A stretch of DNA of 64,000 nucleotides from Siphonodentalium dalli (GCA_032622095.1 CP136065.1:206936151-207000150), one strand, 5' to 3'; positions 1-12,239 are shown, numbered from the stretch's first letter. Notes: generated by a model from the sequence alone, not told the origin. Numbers and translations: made by a program.

Positions 1-1255
1 TGTTTTTCGGCCGAATGACCCCAAAATAACTCGTTCCCATCTACATGTCATTGTTAACATCCAAGACAAATTTTACGATGATCAGACTAAAGGTATGACC
101 TGTAGCCCGTGCTAAAGGATTTACTCATACAAAGAGTAAAATCCAAGATGGCTGCTACGGCCATGTTTTTTGGCTGAATGACCCCAAAATTACTCGTTCC
201 CATCTCCATGTTAATATTAACATCCATGACAAATTTCATGAATATCAGACGAATAGTACGACCTGTAGCCCGTGCTAATGGATTGAATTTTGAATTCAAA
301 GATGGCCGCTGGTGGCCATGTTTTTGGTCCGAATGACCCCAAAATGACTCGTTCCCATCTATATTCCAATTAAAACAGCCATGAAAAATTTCATGATGAT
401 CAGACTAAAGGTACGACCTGTAGTCCGGGCGAAAGGATTTAGTCATACAAAGAGTAAAATACAAGATGGCTGCTGGTGGCCATTTTTTTTGGCCAAATGA
501 CCCCAAAATGACTCGTTCCCATCTACATGTCAATATTAATATTCATGACAAATTTTATAATGATCAGACTAAAGATACGACCTGTAGCCCGTGCTAAAGG
601 ATTTAGTCATACAAAGAGTAAAATCCAAGATGGCTGCTGGTGGCCATGATTTTCGGCCGAATGACCCCAAAATTACTCGTTCCCATCTACATTGTTAACA
701 TCCATGACAAATTTTATGTTAATCCGACCAAAGGTACGACCTGTAGCCCGTGTCAAAGGATTTAGTCATACAAAGAGTAAAATCCAAGATGGCAGCTGGC
801 GGTCATGTTTTTTGGCCGAATGACCCAAAAATGACTCGTTCACATCTACATGGCATTGTTAACATTCATGACAAATTTTATGAAGATCCGACCAAAGGTA
901 CGACCTGTAGCCCGTGTCAAAGGATTTAGTCATGCAAAGAGTAAAATCTAAGATGGCTGCTGGCGGCCATGTTTTTTGGCCAAATAACCCCAACATTACT
1001 CGTTCCCATCTACATGTCAATATTAACATCCATGACAAATTTCGTGACAATAAGACGAACATTACGGCTTGTAGCCCGTGCTAATGGATTGAATTTTGAA
1101 ATCCAAGATGGCCACTGGCGGCCATGTTTTTCTTCCAAATGACCCCAAAATGACTCGTTCCCATCTACATGTCAATGTCAACATCCATGACAAATTTCAT
1201 AATAATCGGACCAAAGGTACGAACTGTAGCCCGTGCAAAAGGAAATTGTTGACGA
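1..1255 (+). repeat. ~160-bp tandem array (about 7-8 units)
   Basis: Units recur near 141, 295, 461, 623, 781, 945 and 1100. Each carries the blocks AAGATGGC(T/C)GC, CCGAATGACCCCAAAATGAC, TCGTTCCCATCTACATG and GACCTGTAGCCCGTGC in that order. The array runs off the left edge. Open frames inside it are by-products of the repeat. Copies differ by substitutions and short indels, so it is an old array, and it ends next to a CA/CG-rich tract and a terminal hairpin. Confidence 0.9.
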
Positions 1256-1345
1256 ATCACGCACACACGCACACGCACACACGCACGACGGATACCAAGC
1301 CATGGCAATAGCTCAAACTTCACAAAGTAAAGTTGAGCTAAAAAT
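1256..1345 (+). other. CACACG-rich tract and terminal hairpin, Helitron/HINE-like end
   Basis: A short CACACG-type microsatellite is followed by a stem TAGCTCAA (1309-1316) pairing with TTGAGCTA (1333-1340), then A-rich DNA. An array of ~160-bp units ending in a terminal hairpin resembles the satellite-bearing non-autonomous Helitron-like elements described in bivalves. Family membership is inference: I see no clear CTAG terminus. Confidence 0.4.
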
Positions 1346-1554
1346 CAGTACTTCCGGAACTACTTGGCAAGTTTTATACCAGGCCTGATCCAGTTCCCTG
1401 TCCTGTTGACACTGGTCATTCCATACCGGCAGTGTAATTGCAGTACCCGCATATTAACTAAAAACCCACAAGTGACAGTTATTACGCCACCTAGTGTGGT
1501 GTTTCTAGCATTTGTTTTTTTTATATCGCATGGAGTACAGGGCGAATGTATTCT

Positions 1555-2048
1555 TGGAGATTGTTTGTACCTTACTCAATCGTACCGATATAATCACGTA
1601 GATGCCGAAATTGTAAAGTTAACGCCAGCGGTGTATAATACGTTTATGAAAATATGATAAATCCTATCGATAGAGTCAGGACAGGCTCAAATTGTAAACT
1701 TAAAGTCACCGGTGTAATAATATGTTGTTGAAAATATAAATAATCTGATGGCCTGAAAATATTGTATAACCTATTGGGAGCCCATAATAAATGGGAATAA
1801 CCTATTGGGAGCCCCTGCATGTAGTGAACTGAATTGTGGGTATTTTATGGAGATTGTTTGTACCTTACTGAATCGTACCGATATAATCACGTAGATGCCG
1901 AAGTTGTAAAGTTAACGCCACTGGTGTATAATATGTTTATGATAAATCGTATCGATAGAGTGAGGACAGGCTCAAATTGTAAACTTAAAGTCGAAAATAT
2001 AAATAATCTGATAGCCTGAAAATATTGTATAACCTGTTGGGAGCCCCT
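1555..2048 (+). repeat. Direct duplication of ~200 bp
   Basis: 1555-1780 and 1850-2048 share long near-identical stretches: the GGAGATTGTTTGTACCTTAC block, the ATCGATAGAGT block, and the AACCTATTGGGAGCCC block, which also ends both copies. A weaker third relative of the GGGAGCC part occurs near 2535-2570. No coding potential recognised. Confidence 0.8.
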
Positions 2049-2049
2049 G

Positions 2050-3510
2050 GTGTAGTGAACTGAATTATGGGTAATTTTAATTGGAGTGCGCATGTCTGTT
2101 TTTTTTGTAGTAACGGCCATCTTTTATTTTCTGTAATTATGGTAAGAGTTTATGGTTTAATTTATTTATTATTTAAGTTTGTTTCAATTTTTGAATGGTT
2201 TTATGTTAACCCGATAATTTGTATTTTGTAAAGAATAAAATTGTTTGAAGAAAAATGGCGAATTTCCAAATTTCCGGCTTCGGATGCTGTTCTGAGTGTC
2301 AGCTCGATAGTGAGACTGAGTGAGACTGTGACGGTGTGAGTGACTGAGAGTCTCAAGTTAGTTTATTTACAGTTGTGTTCCGAGTATTTTTTGTAGTCAA
2401 ATATTAATGAAATACGCTTTGTTTATATATACTAATTTGCTTATTTATAGAAACGTGTAATATTAATTTGAAAGTTATTTCGATAGACTATTTGTTTTTA
2501 GTTGAAGATAAAACAAATTTGGAAAACAAATATTATAACCCATTGAGAGCCTCGTGAAGTGTATTGTGGGTATTTTAATATAATTGCGCATGCGCAGTCT
2601 ATATGCGTTCTTTTGGGGAAATTCGCTATTTTGGTTAAGTGAAACAATGGTATGAGTTCAATGTTTGTTTGTATATAAGAAAGTATATTGAATTTTGGAG
2701 GCCGACAATTGTATCTATTTGAAGATTAAAAGTTGCTTGTGTGTATTTACCTGTGCATGGTTCGTTAATTAGGCCAGCCTATTGTCATATTAGAACGTCT
2801 CCAATAACATACAACCTCTCTGCAGTTAACATTGTGAATTTGGCAACAGTCCAAGCAGGCCCTCTAATGGAGCACTGTGAATTTGGCAACAGTCCAAGAC
2901 ACGTGGGGTATAATAACTGAACACCTGTGGCCAACTTTATCTCCAGAATGTTTTTAAGTGGAAGGGACAGTGTAGTGGGGTGGGGGTGGAAGTTAGATTT
3001 TGAGTGTGTATGATTCACAACTTTTGTAAAAAAAAGTTAATGCACATGTAGTTGGAAATTTCATACATTATTACACTACAACATAAAGGTTAAAATACAT
3101 GGTTACCATTGCCTGGTATCCCAACTAGTAATTATTGTCCCCATTATGATGGGGACGGGGATCGAATGATGGAGGTATTTTGAGGGGGTGGGAGTCACAA
3201 CTGTTATAAAGAATTTTAACAGTTGGAAATTTCATACATGATTACACTAACTTTTTGTCCCCATTTATTTTACTGCTGTCTTGTTTGTTACTGTATTCCT
3301 GATATGGAAATAATAAAGAGCATTTATTACGCCACCTGTGGTGTATCTAGCTGCTGAGATTTTGATATTGCGTGGTGGACAGGGCGAATGCATTGTGGGG
3401 CTTTTATTTATAGAGTTGGAAATTCCGTTTATTTAAAAGTCGGAACTATGCGACCAGTAGGCCAAGTCCAGTAAAACGGTTCGTTATAGGTGCTGGTTGT
3501 TATTGTTATT
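2050..3510. other. No gene recognised; degenerate repeats
   Basis: Holds small direct repeats: a 25-bp block at about 2831 and 2874 (GTGAATTTGGCAACAGTCC), and a block ending GGAAATTTCATACAT at about 3052 and 3223. At 3298-3335 it carries a motif (CCTGATATGG...ATAAAGAGC) that recurs elsewhere in the window. Confidence 0.5.
2585..2596. promoter_or_regulatory. Perfect palindromic NRF1-type motif
   Basis: TGCGCATGCGCA matches the core of the metazoan NRF1 site and stands out in AT-rich surroundings. No gene start is recognisable next to it, so promoter function is speculative; it may simply lie in a dispersed repeat. Confidence 0.2.
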
Positions 3511-3667
3511 TTAACGGAATTCTGAGTTGGTCATTCGCGAAACCAATATATTTTATATTCTATAATTAAAACCGTGGGTATATAATATATGATCCTCTTT
3601 ATGGATATTGTAGGAAGGTAAATTTAGCTAAAGCGGTGGGATATCTTGCAAGACAACACATTTCGGT

Positions 3668-4382
3668 TTGCGCTATAACTGCTCAATGTTTTAAGGTGTT
3701 ACACAACGTCTGATAAAAAGAGTTCTATCGGGAATATTCACACTATTTTTTCAGAGAACATGCATAGAGTAAACATAGTCCTATCGGACTATCGTAAAGT
3801 AGTTCCGTTTAATTCGGGATTAATTAACCCTCAGACTGCCGAAACTGCCGACAATAAATTCGCTTGTTCGTGTCCCCCGAAAATCAAACTTGCCTGTTTA
3901 GAGGTCCCATTTTCGTGGCTAATGGTGATAGAATCACAATTTTTCAGTCAAGTTCATGGATAAATTACATCACACTTAATCGGCTTATGTCCGCGGCCAT
4001 AAACCTGCGTTTTGATAACAATTTATTTGAGACAAACTGTTGCGCGGGTATCAGTCGGCGCTTATCGGTTGAAGTTATTATGATCGTGCAGCCTGCGCGT
4101 GCAACAAGTGTTCAAATACAACAGAAGAAAAAAATACTATGTCAAATAAATAACGTCATCAATGGACAGACAAGTTTCATTTCCGCGGGACACGAAAAAG
4201 CGAATTTAATGTCGTCAGTTTCGGCAGTCTGAGGGGTTTAATTAATCTCCTTTACGATATCCCGATAGGACTATATTTACACTATGTTCTCTGAAAAAAA
4301 ATGGTGTGAATATTCCCGATAGAACTATTTTTATCAGACGTTTTGTAACACATTAAAACATTGAGCAGTTAGCGCAATTTTC
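3668..4382. mobile_element. Foldback element with ~190-200-bp inverted arms
   Basis: The left arm (about 3668-3870) and right arm (about 4195-4382) are imperfect reverse complements. Shared blocks include AACTGCTCAATGTTTTAA, GTTCTATCGGGAATATTCAC, TTTTCAGAGAACAT, TAGTCCTATCGG and CTCAGACTGCCGAAACTG. About 325 bp separates the arms. Frames open across the arms are shadows. No target-site duplication could be fixed. Non-autonomous foldback or MITE is the likeliest reading. Confidence 0.8.
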
Positions 4383-4764
4383 TGGAATTTCGGACTATTT
4401 CGTCTATAAAAATACGATGAGCAACTGAAAATGTTTTTCAACATTCTGGAAGGGGTAGATGTCCAGGTATATATGTTTAAAATTTCACGCATAAACTATG
4501 ACAGATAACAAAGTTATAATTAGTTTTATAGGCCCACCATAAATCCCCTATAATAAACGCATGCCTCCGTAAGCACATGGCTTTGCTGTGGATGCTTTCG
4601 TTCCCAGCATGCATCATTCTCGCTATCTGTAAAATGTCTATGAACAATGGCTGTGCCACGCACTCTTAGCTTTGATCCGCATTTAGAAGCATTCTGGTGT
4701 GGCGAATGAGAAACCTGCAGTAATTTATAAGCCGTAGTTCATTGTAATAATTTGAAGAATTACT

Positions 4765-4852
4765 TATCTTAACGGAATTCTGAGGCGGTCCATTCATGTA
4801 ACCAATATATTTTATATTATGATTTATATTTATGGCTAATAATACGATCTTG
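4765..4852. repeat. Direct-repeat copy bracketing the foldback
   Basis: The block TTAACGGAATTCTGAG followed by GGTC and AACCAATATATTTTATATT occurs here and at 3510-3595 in the same orientation, on either side of the foldback element. The two copies could be ends of a larger composite or remnants of a segmental duplication. Confidence 0.6.
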
Positions 4853-5416
4853 GTGGCGTTACCATTTCTGACTATGGTTTTCTTGTTATACATGTGTATA
4901 GTCATGTTATTACACATGTGTTCTTTTGATTGTTACTAAAAAGTTTACTCCGACTCGAGGAATGGTGTACCTGGAAGCTTATGCTGATATTGTTTCTATT
5001 TTTTTAATTAAAATAATTACACTTCTGCTGTATATGTTTTTAGATATTTTAAGCCTTAATATTCTACATGTACATATATATCTCAAAAACATAGTTGCAC
5101 TAAAAATTCTAATAGAGACTGGCATCAGAGCCAGAGTATACTTTCAAATAGTGTAATTTGGATGCAAAGTATATTAATTATAAAAGAACTAAACTATTTT
5201 TCAAATTAAAAATATAATGTCTGTATATGATGTACTATGTATTTATTAAAGATGCATCATGCAATATTTACAAATAAAAGTGAATATATTGGATACGGCA
5301 CTGGATACGGATACTATAACGTACATGCACCCTCCAGTTACACCCATTTCCTAGGTCGGCGTCGGAATATACATTTTAATCACAAACTGTTTTTACTTAT
5401 AAATATTCTTATTTTA
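4853..5416. other. AT-rich stretch, nothing recognised
   Basis: Short open frames on both strands show no recognisable domain, and composition is strongly AT-rich. I support no gene here. Confidence 0.4.
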
Positions 5417-5570
5417 CGGTGGCTGATTTGCGACATACTCAAAACATATTACCTCGAGATAATATCTCGAAATATTATCTCGAGATCTCGACATAATATC
5501 TCGAGATAATTATGTCGAGATAATATCTCGAGATAATATATGTATTGAGCATGTCGAAAATCAGCCATCG
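5417..5570. mobile_element. 154-bp palindromic MITE with TA target duplication
   Basis: The whole element is self-complementary. Outer arms begin CGGTGGCTGATTTGCGACAT on the left and the reverse complement of ...TGTCGAAAATCAGCCATCG on the right. The interior is built from repeated palindromes of the type TATCTCGAGATA. TA dinucleotides flank both ends (5415-5416, 5571-5572). The TA duplication suggests a Tc1/mariner-like mobiliser; that is inference. Confidence 0.75.
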
Positions 5571-5967
5571 TATTATTTAATATATTGAATTATTAAATAA
5601 TGTACATGTAACTAAACTGAGTGCTTCTCCCTTCATTTTATGGTATTAAAATTGCTCCCTCCCTATAATCCTTTAGAGTAAAGTATTATTAATAGGGCGG
5701 TGTTAATTTGTGTTATACTGGGTATTTTTCACAAATGGTCAATAAATTATGTGCCTGATAATAAGTTTCATCTCATTACATAACTTTAGACGTACATGTA
5801 GTACTTTTCAGGTGTCCCAAAAATTAGATGATGTCCCCAAATAATGTGCACTTTTGAAATTTTGAAGCATCAGTGCAAATGACAAGGAGACATAACCTAA
5901 TTTTAGGGATATCTGCAAAAGAGTTTTTTATGAACTGTATATACAAAATGTTGCCCATAAGTGTAGT

Positions 5968-6258
5968 ATATTAAATTACAATACAAATTGTAGTATCAAT
6001 TAAAAAAATATATGACTGCTATACCGGTATGTCGGTATGATGTACAGTAATGCCCACCAAAGTAATTGACCACTTAACCACAGCAGAATTATGGTTAATT
6101 TTTCAGGATTTAGTTGGAAATATGGCTTGTTGCCATTTATCAGAAAGCCCTCGCTGAGAGCTTTCCGATGAATGGCAACATTAAATTACAATACAAATTG
6201 TAGTATTAATTAAAAAAATATATGACTGCTATATGTCGGTATGATGTACAATAATGTA
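5968..6258. repeat. ~85-bp direct repeat enclosing a hairpin
   Basis: The block TTAAATTACAATACAAATTG...ATATGACTGCTATA...GTATGATGTACA occurs at about 5968-6052 and again at 6180-6258. Between them, at 6129-6181, is a hairpin in which TGTTGCCATT-ATC-GAAAGC pairs with its reverse complement around an 11-nt loop. This lies just beyond the 3' end of the transposase gene and may belong to that transposon's end. Confidence 0.7.
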
Positions 6259-6277
6259 ACTTTAATTAATAAGTAAT

Positions 6278-7560
6278 TTAATAAAAAGGCACAACTGATT
6301 GGCATATGTTGACAAGACAACAGCACACAGTAGCTATCTTGTCCACAATAGGAATTTCTCCATCATCGCTCAATAGATAGTCAATTGACAGAATGCCAGA
6401 AAGAATTGTGTATTTATTTCTGACCAAACCGATCACTCTTTCCACATGTATGCGCACATGAGCAATCTTTCTTGTTGTCTCGACTTCCAGTGCTGGCAAT
6501 TGGGCTTTCCCCTTTGTGAAACTGGGGATTTTCATTGTAGCACACATAAGACCAACTGAATCTTCAATGTCGAATCCTCTATCGGCTAGAACAATGTCAC
6601 CCGGCAATAATTTGTCTAGTAAACCACTATTTTGTGTCAAATGTTTGTCACTTGTACGTCCACCCCATGAATCCGATAGGAATGACACATTTCCCTGTGG
6701 TGTAATGCCTATCAGGAATTTAACAGTATTGTGGTGCTTGTATTGTGACCAGCTCTGTGCTCTCGCTTCCAAATTTGATGGTCTCTCGATAAACACTTCA
6801 AAACAATCAATAATTACTGCTGCCTTAACACCAAAATCCTTTCGGAATTCCATCGGCATAGTCATTTGCAGTTCCTCTCTATTTGGCCAGTAAATTACTG
6901 GTAGCATGCGAATGTACATAACATGTAGCACTGACAAAAAAGTTCTTGAAATTGTTGACTGCGACACACTAAACTGATATTGTGTTGGTAAATTAAGGTG
7001 CAGACGCATCAGTACGATCAATAGTTTTTGAAATTTGGTTATTGAAGAGCGGGATGACAATGGAATATCGTCTTTCAGATAATCGAACAGATCAATTAAA
7101 GTCGAATATTTTGGTAAGCCAGTGAAATGTAAAACCTTTTTGTCGTTGTTGAAAAAGGATGCCTGGGAAACTTTGAAATCCTCTAACTTTGATCGAAGGT
7201 CCATATTATCCGATAACAGGCGCTGACATTCATCTTGTAGTTGTTGAAGATGTATTGTTGGAATAGTACTAGTTGTTTCACACAGGGGACCAAGTTTTAT
7301 GAATAAGCAAGGCTTTTCCCTTTGCGGATCTTGTGTCTGCTTCCCCACACACTCTCCTTTGATATTGATATTTGATAAATCAAGAACTGCCTCTGCAGCT
7401 GAATGACGCTTCTTTTTCACTTGTCGCTATTCACATCTATTATACCGATTCAAACTTTTGCATTTCGACGGTGGTGTATCGATGACAGCTGTGTCCGCTG
7501 TTAAACTCAAGGACGGGGCCCAATCTGGATGAGTGATGTGATGTTTGTATGCAGGTTTTC
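6278..7560 (-). pseudogene. DDE_4-type transposase, exon 2 (one internal stop)
   Basis: Main exon of a THAP+DDE transposase. The acceptor is at 7562-7561 (TTTTTAG, exon from 7560). It opens with a conserved GKPAY...HPDWAPSLSL block, then a helix-turn-helix region ([21 protein letters not shown]), then the nuclease. In the part after the stop, the presumed catalytic residues are D205 ([11 protein letters not shown]), D280 ([10 protein letters not shown]) and E327 (RIHVERVIG), spaced as in the DDE_Tnp_4 family. A single in-frame TAG at 7429-7427 splits the exon into 44 residues and 380 residues; reading resumes in the same frame, so this looks like one nonsense mutation and no frameshift. The family would cut and paste its own DNA in the nucleus. 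THAP plus HTH plus DDE_4 resembles the ISL2EU/Harbinger-related group; exact placement needs a search. Confidence 0.9.
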
Positions 7561-8111
7561 CTAAAAATGCAAAGAATATATATTCATTATAACAAACCGG
7601 TATGTAAAATTTATGTACATACATATGTACACACTGTCACACATGTATAGTATGGTCCTGGCCTACTTTTAAATACCTATCACAAAGCTATGCAAGATTT
7701 GCTTATTCTGAAAATTGCATTCAGAAATCACAAAAACTTGAGTAAAAACAATTATCACTTGCCCCCCCCCCCTCTTGAAATTAGGCTAGTAAACTAGTCT
7801 AGTGGGCCCCATTCACTCCCTTGTGATACATGTACACATATACATGAACAAACTATACATTTCACAAGTTTTTATGATTCATTTCCATACATCGGTTCAT
7901 ATTACAATTACACCAGAAAATGCATGGTACTGGTAGCATTGAATTGATCACCGCAGCGCAGACCAATGTTTACAACGAAAATTGGAAAGACGCAAAACAA
8001 GCAGTACAAGCTTATCCGACTCCAAACTCACAAAAAGCAATTTAGATATTGTCATAACTGCTGATACAACTCTTTAAATTAATTGAAATAGGTATCGATA
8101 TACAGCCTTAC

Positions 8112-8331
8112 CTGTCACAAAATGCTTAGAACAGATTTTCATTGTCTTCGTGGGCACAAATTCTTTGCGATCAATCCTAGCAACCCATAAATTTCGTCTT
8201 TCTGATGTTATTCTTCGCGTTTCATCGCCTTGATCTTCAACAATAGTCGGGAAAGCATGCATACTTCGCTTAGGCTGTGTTTTATCATCGGCGCGATACT
8301 TGCAGCCGTGAATGACACATGTATTGACCAT
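8112..8331 (-). pseudogene. THAP zinc-finger exon 1 of the same transposase
   Basis: Starts at ATG 8331. The THAP C2CH pattern is visible: C5-x4-C10, the invariant W49, then C67-x2-H70 followed by F71. The THAP domain binds the transposon ends. The exon closes with a strong donor (GACAG|GTAAGG, GT at 8111-8110) in phase 1. Joining to 7560 across a 551-bp intron gives HFVTG-KPAY, which matches the usual junction in this family. Residues 15-47 are basic and polar, as in the THAP loop region. The gene totals about 500 codons including the internal stop in exon 2, so it is inactive unless the stop is read through or is an assembly error. Confidence 0.88.
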
Positions 8332-9411
8332 TGTTGTCTTTACGCTTTCCGATTTCTAACAATAGAATGTTTGACCTAGGCAATGGCGGCGGGTCAGCCT
8401 GGTGCGTTTTAGTGACATCATCAGAATTCCATGTATTACAGTTACATATGTATTTGATTTTTCAATTTCAGCGACCCGTATGAGCCTGTTTCCCCATGTT
8501 AAAACATTTTTCTAACAACTATTCTTTCCTGTCGGCTGTACTCACTGTGATGTTGCAAGATTTATCCGTAATGTGTATTCCAATAATATCCTCAATATCA
8601 ATAGAATCACACAGTCCGCCGAGTACAGAATCACTTGAACCTTCCGATTTTTCCCCGCGGGAAACAAATTGTCAAATTTCTCTTCGTTTTCGACATTTTA
8701 TGCGTTCAGCTGATGAGCACACGTTACCGAAATTCCACATTGTAAGTATCCCCTATTTTAGAAAATATCTCCAAAATGCTAGCGCTGATCGTATCGTTGT
8801 TTAGTTGTCGCCATTTTGATACAGTGTCACAAATGACGTATATAATATCAAAATAATTGACGGTAAGAAAGTACTATTAAGCACATATGTCTTGGCGTTC
8901 AAACGGTCGAAACACCGACAGGAATTTAAGATTGGATACATAAAGCAACACTCACTACAGTTATCCCATTCCCTTTGTGATGATTTCATTATCAATAGTA
9001 TGAGCATGATCAAGATAATTGCAAAAAGAACGACATCACATATGCATGGTATTCTACCTCACGAACAAGCGAATTGCGCACAACAATAATGTTCAAGTTG
9101 TCGGTACACATGCAGCAATGGACAATTAGTGTCCCATTTGAGATTATGAATTAAAAGTACAAAACATTAGGATGAGAACCAACTTTCATATCCAGATGCT
9201 CAGAAAATTACTGGCCTGCGAGCGCCAGATGGACACCGCACAGTTTCTGCGGCGGTGTCAGCAAGACAATGTGTTGATGCCAGCACTCCAACTGAGTATA
9301 TCGCAATCAACTTACTTGAAATAATATTCTTGCTTCGGTTCCAAAACCTGTATAACAGGCCGCGGACACATCTACACAATTGAGACCGTCGTTCCAAACA
9401 ATCTCAAAAAT
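8332..9411. other. No gene recognised upstream of the transposase
   Basis: Presumably includes the transposon's 5' end, but I could not find a terminal inverted repeat matching the 3' side. Short frames on both strands (for example 8496-8804 plus) show no known domain. Confidence 0.4.
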
Positions 9412-9417
9412 CTCTCA

Positions 9418-11085
9418 AACATTGGACCCTCAGATAAAGGTTGATATTTAACATTGGACCCTCAGATAAAGGTTGATATTTAACACTGGACTCTCAGATA
9501 TAGGTTGATATTTAACATTGGACCTTCAGATAAAGGTTGATATTTAACATTGGACCCTCAGATAAAGGTTGATATTTAACATTGGACTCTCAGATAAAGG
9601 TTGATATTTAACATTGGACCCTCAGATATAGGTTGATATTTAACATTGGACTCTCAGATATAGGTTGATATTTAACATTGGACCTTCAGATAAAGGTTGA
9701 TATTTAACATTGGACCTTCAGATAAAGGTTGATATTTAACATTGGACCCTCAGATAAAGGTTGCTATTTAACATTGGACTCTCAGATAAAGGTTGATATT
9801 TAACATTGGACTCTCAGATATAGGTTGATATTTAACATTGGACCTTCAGATAAAGGTTGATATTTAACATTGGACCCTCAGATAAAGGTTGATATTTAAC
9901 ATTGGACTCTCAGATAAAGGTTGATATTTAACATTGGACTCTTAGATATCTAGGTTGTTATTTAACATTGGACTCTTAGATATCTAGGTTGATATTTAAC
10001 ATTGGTCCCTCAGATATCTAGGTTGATATTTAACATTGGACTCTCAGATATCTAGGTTGATATTTAACATTGGTCCCTCAGATATCTAGGTTGATATTTA
10101 ACATTGGTCCCTCAGATATCTAGGTTGATATTTAACATTGGTCTCTCAGATATCTAGGTTGATATTTAACATTGGACTCTCAGATATCTAGGTTGATATT
10201 TAACATTGGACTCTCAGATATCTAGGTTGATATTTAACATTGGACCCTCAGATATCTAGGTTTATATTTAACATTGGACCCTCAAATATAGCTTGATATT
10301 TAACATTGGACTCTCAGATATCTAGGTTGATATTTAACATTGGACTCTCAGATATATAGGTTGATATTTAACATTGGACCCTCAGATATCTAGGTTGATA
10401 TTTAACATTGGACCCTCAAATATAGGTTGATATTTAACATTGGACTCTCAGATATCTAGGTTGATATTTAACATTGGACTCTCAGATATCTAGGTTGATA
10501 TTTAACATTGGACTCCCAGATATAGGTTGATATTTAACATTGGACTCTCAGATATAGGTTGATATTTAACATTGGACTCTTAGATATCTAGGTTGATATT
10601 TAACATTGGACCCTCAGATAAAGGTTGATATTTAACATTGGACCCTCAGATATAGGTTAATATTTAACATTGGACTCTCAGATATCTAGGATGATATTTA
10701 ACATTGGACACTCATATATCTAGGTTGATATTTAACATTGGACCCTCAGATAAAGGTTGATATTTAACATTGGACCCTCAAATATAGGTTGATATTTAAC
10801 ATTGGACCCTCAGATATCTAGGTTGATATTTAACATTGGACTCTCAGATATCTAGGTTGATATTTAACATTGGACTCTCAGATATAGGTTGATATTTAAC
10901 ATTGGACTCTCAGATAAAGGTTGATATTTAACATTGGAATCTCAGATAAAGGTTGATATTTAACACTGGACTCTCAGATAAAGGTAGATATTTAACATAG
11001 AACTCTGAGATAAAGGTTGAGATTTAACACTGGACTCTCAGATAAAGGTTAATATTTAACATTGGACCCTCAGATAAAGGTTGAT
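9418..11085 (+). repeat. Minisatellite, ~50 units of 32-34 bp
   Basis: The unit is GTTGATATTTAACATTGGAC plus YCTCAGATAAAG, TATAG or TATCTAG. Two length classes are visible: 32-bp units (AAAG or TATAG variant) dominate both flanks, while 34-bp units with TATCTAG dominate roughly 9940-10510. Units abut without unique spacers, so it is not a CRISPR array. No open frame crosses it. Confidence 0.95.
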
Positions 11086-12239
11086 ATTCGAGTTAGAAAA
11101 GTTCAACTCGATGCCCAGAGAAAAAAAAATTTGCGTTTGAAAGATAGTGTCATTTGAGACGGACGGGCGCATGTCAGGTTCATAAACTATTGTAAATATC
11201 TTGCCAATTCCAAATAGTAACGTATTTACATATTTCGAGGTGATGCCTTGGTAAATTGAATGTTAGTATTTGCTTTATTATTTATTCCACTTGTATTTGT
11301 ATGTTAATTTTATGTGTTTTAGATTATATTTTCACACTAGTCAGTTCTTGTATATATGTTCCTGACTCCAAGTGGAAACATTTCCTCTTAGGCGCTTTAA
11401 TTTCTACATATCTCATTGTTTAGTCGCATCCACTGTCTGCCTTGTGTAAGCAGTTGCGTCGATGCAATAGTTTTCGACCTGTTCCTGTTCGAAGTCGTGA
11501 TATGGACAAGCGGTTGAACGGCCTTAAGCTTCAATCAATAAATCAATCAATCTAATGTATACGGACTATACATAACATAAAAGATCTGATCTGTGTTACG
11601 ATATTCCTCACACAAGAGATAACACCAGAGTATGTAATCCTCTACTATCTGGGAAAACAGAGTTAACTGTTATATATTGCTATTAATAATGTAAATGATT
11701 AGCGCTAGGCTAACTCCTTTGCAGAACATTATAGGAATCACTGAACTAAATAGTTTCCCATAGACGACGAACTAAATGGTTTCCCATAGACGACATTGTT
11801 AATGTTTCAGCCAAATTCACTGCAGGCCACTCATGTGATGTTTACCATGCTAGATTGACAACAGTTGACCACGAAAATGCAAGAAAAAGCATAGGTCATA
11901 GGTTTACATTTTAAAATAAATATTCCAGTTATACGACAGTGCTATCTTTTTACCTGGAAAACCCAGAACTTCAGCAGTTAGTTAAATAAATTTCCACTCA
12001 CAAAGATAGTGACGGAATTTGAACTCATTTTCCTCTTTGGTCATAACTATGTTTCATGCGAAACGATATCTATTACCGACATCGTATCTCACTTATCTAG
12101 TCTGGTATCTTATTTAGTCAGATGTATATCAATGATTTAGGATTATCTCTTTAAAAAAAAAAACCCATTTAATTATATGGATCTAAATCAGTCTCCTTGA
12201 GTATAACACTGTGTATATGCTTAGTGTTTATATGCCGCT
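11086..12239. other. No gene; possible retroposon tail at 11495-11560
   Basis: A segment ending in an (ATCA)-type tract (11535-11560, AATCAATAAATCAATCAATC) looks like a retroposon 3' tail on the plus strand. The rest is AT-rich without recognisable coding sequence. Confidence 0.3.

Noticed and set aside
3760-4232. Two overlapping plus-strand frames (67 and 122 residues)
   Set aside because: They lie across the arms of a foldback element; no domain.
8496-8804. 102-residue plus frame next to the THAP exon, as a second transposon protein
   Set aside because: No recognisable domain (in particular no YqaJ-type nuclease text) and no splice or promoter support.
9418-11085. Regular ~32-bp repeats suggesting a CRISPR array
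   Set aside because: Units abut with no unique spacers, unit length varies with the repeat itself, and the sequence is clearly eukaryotic.
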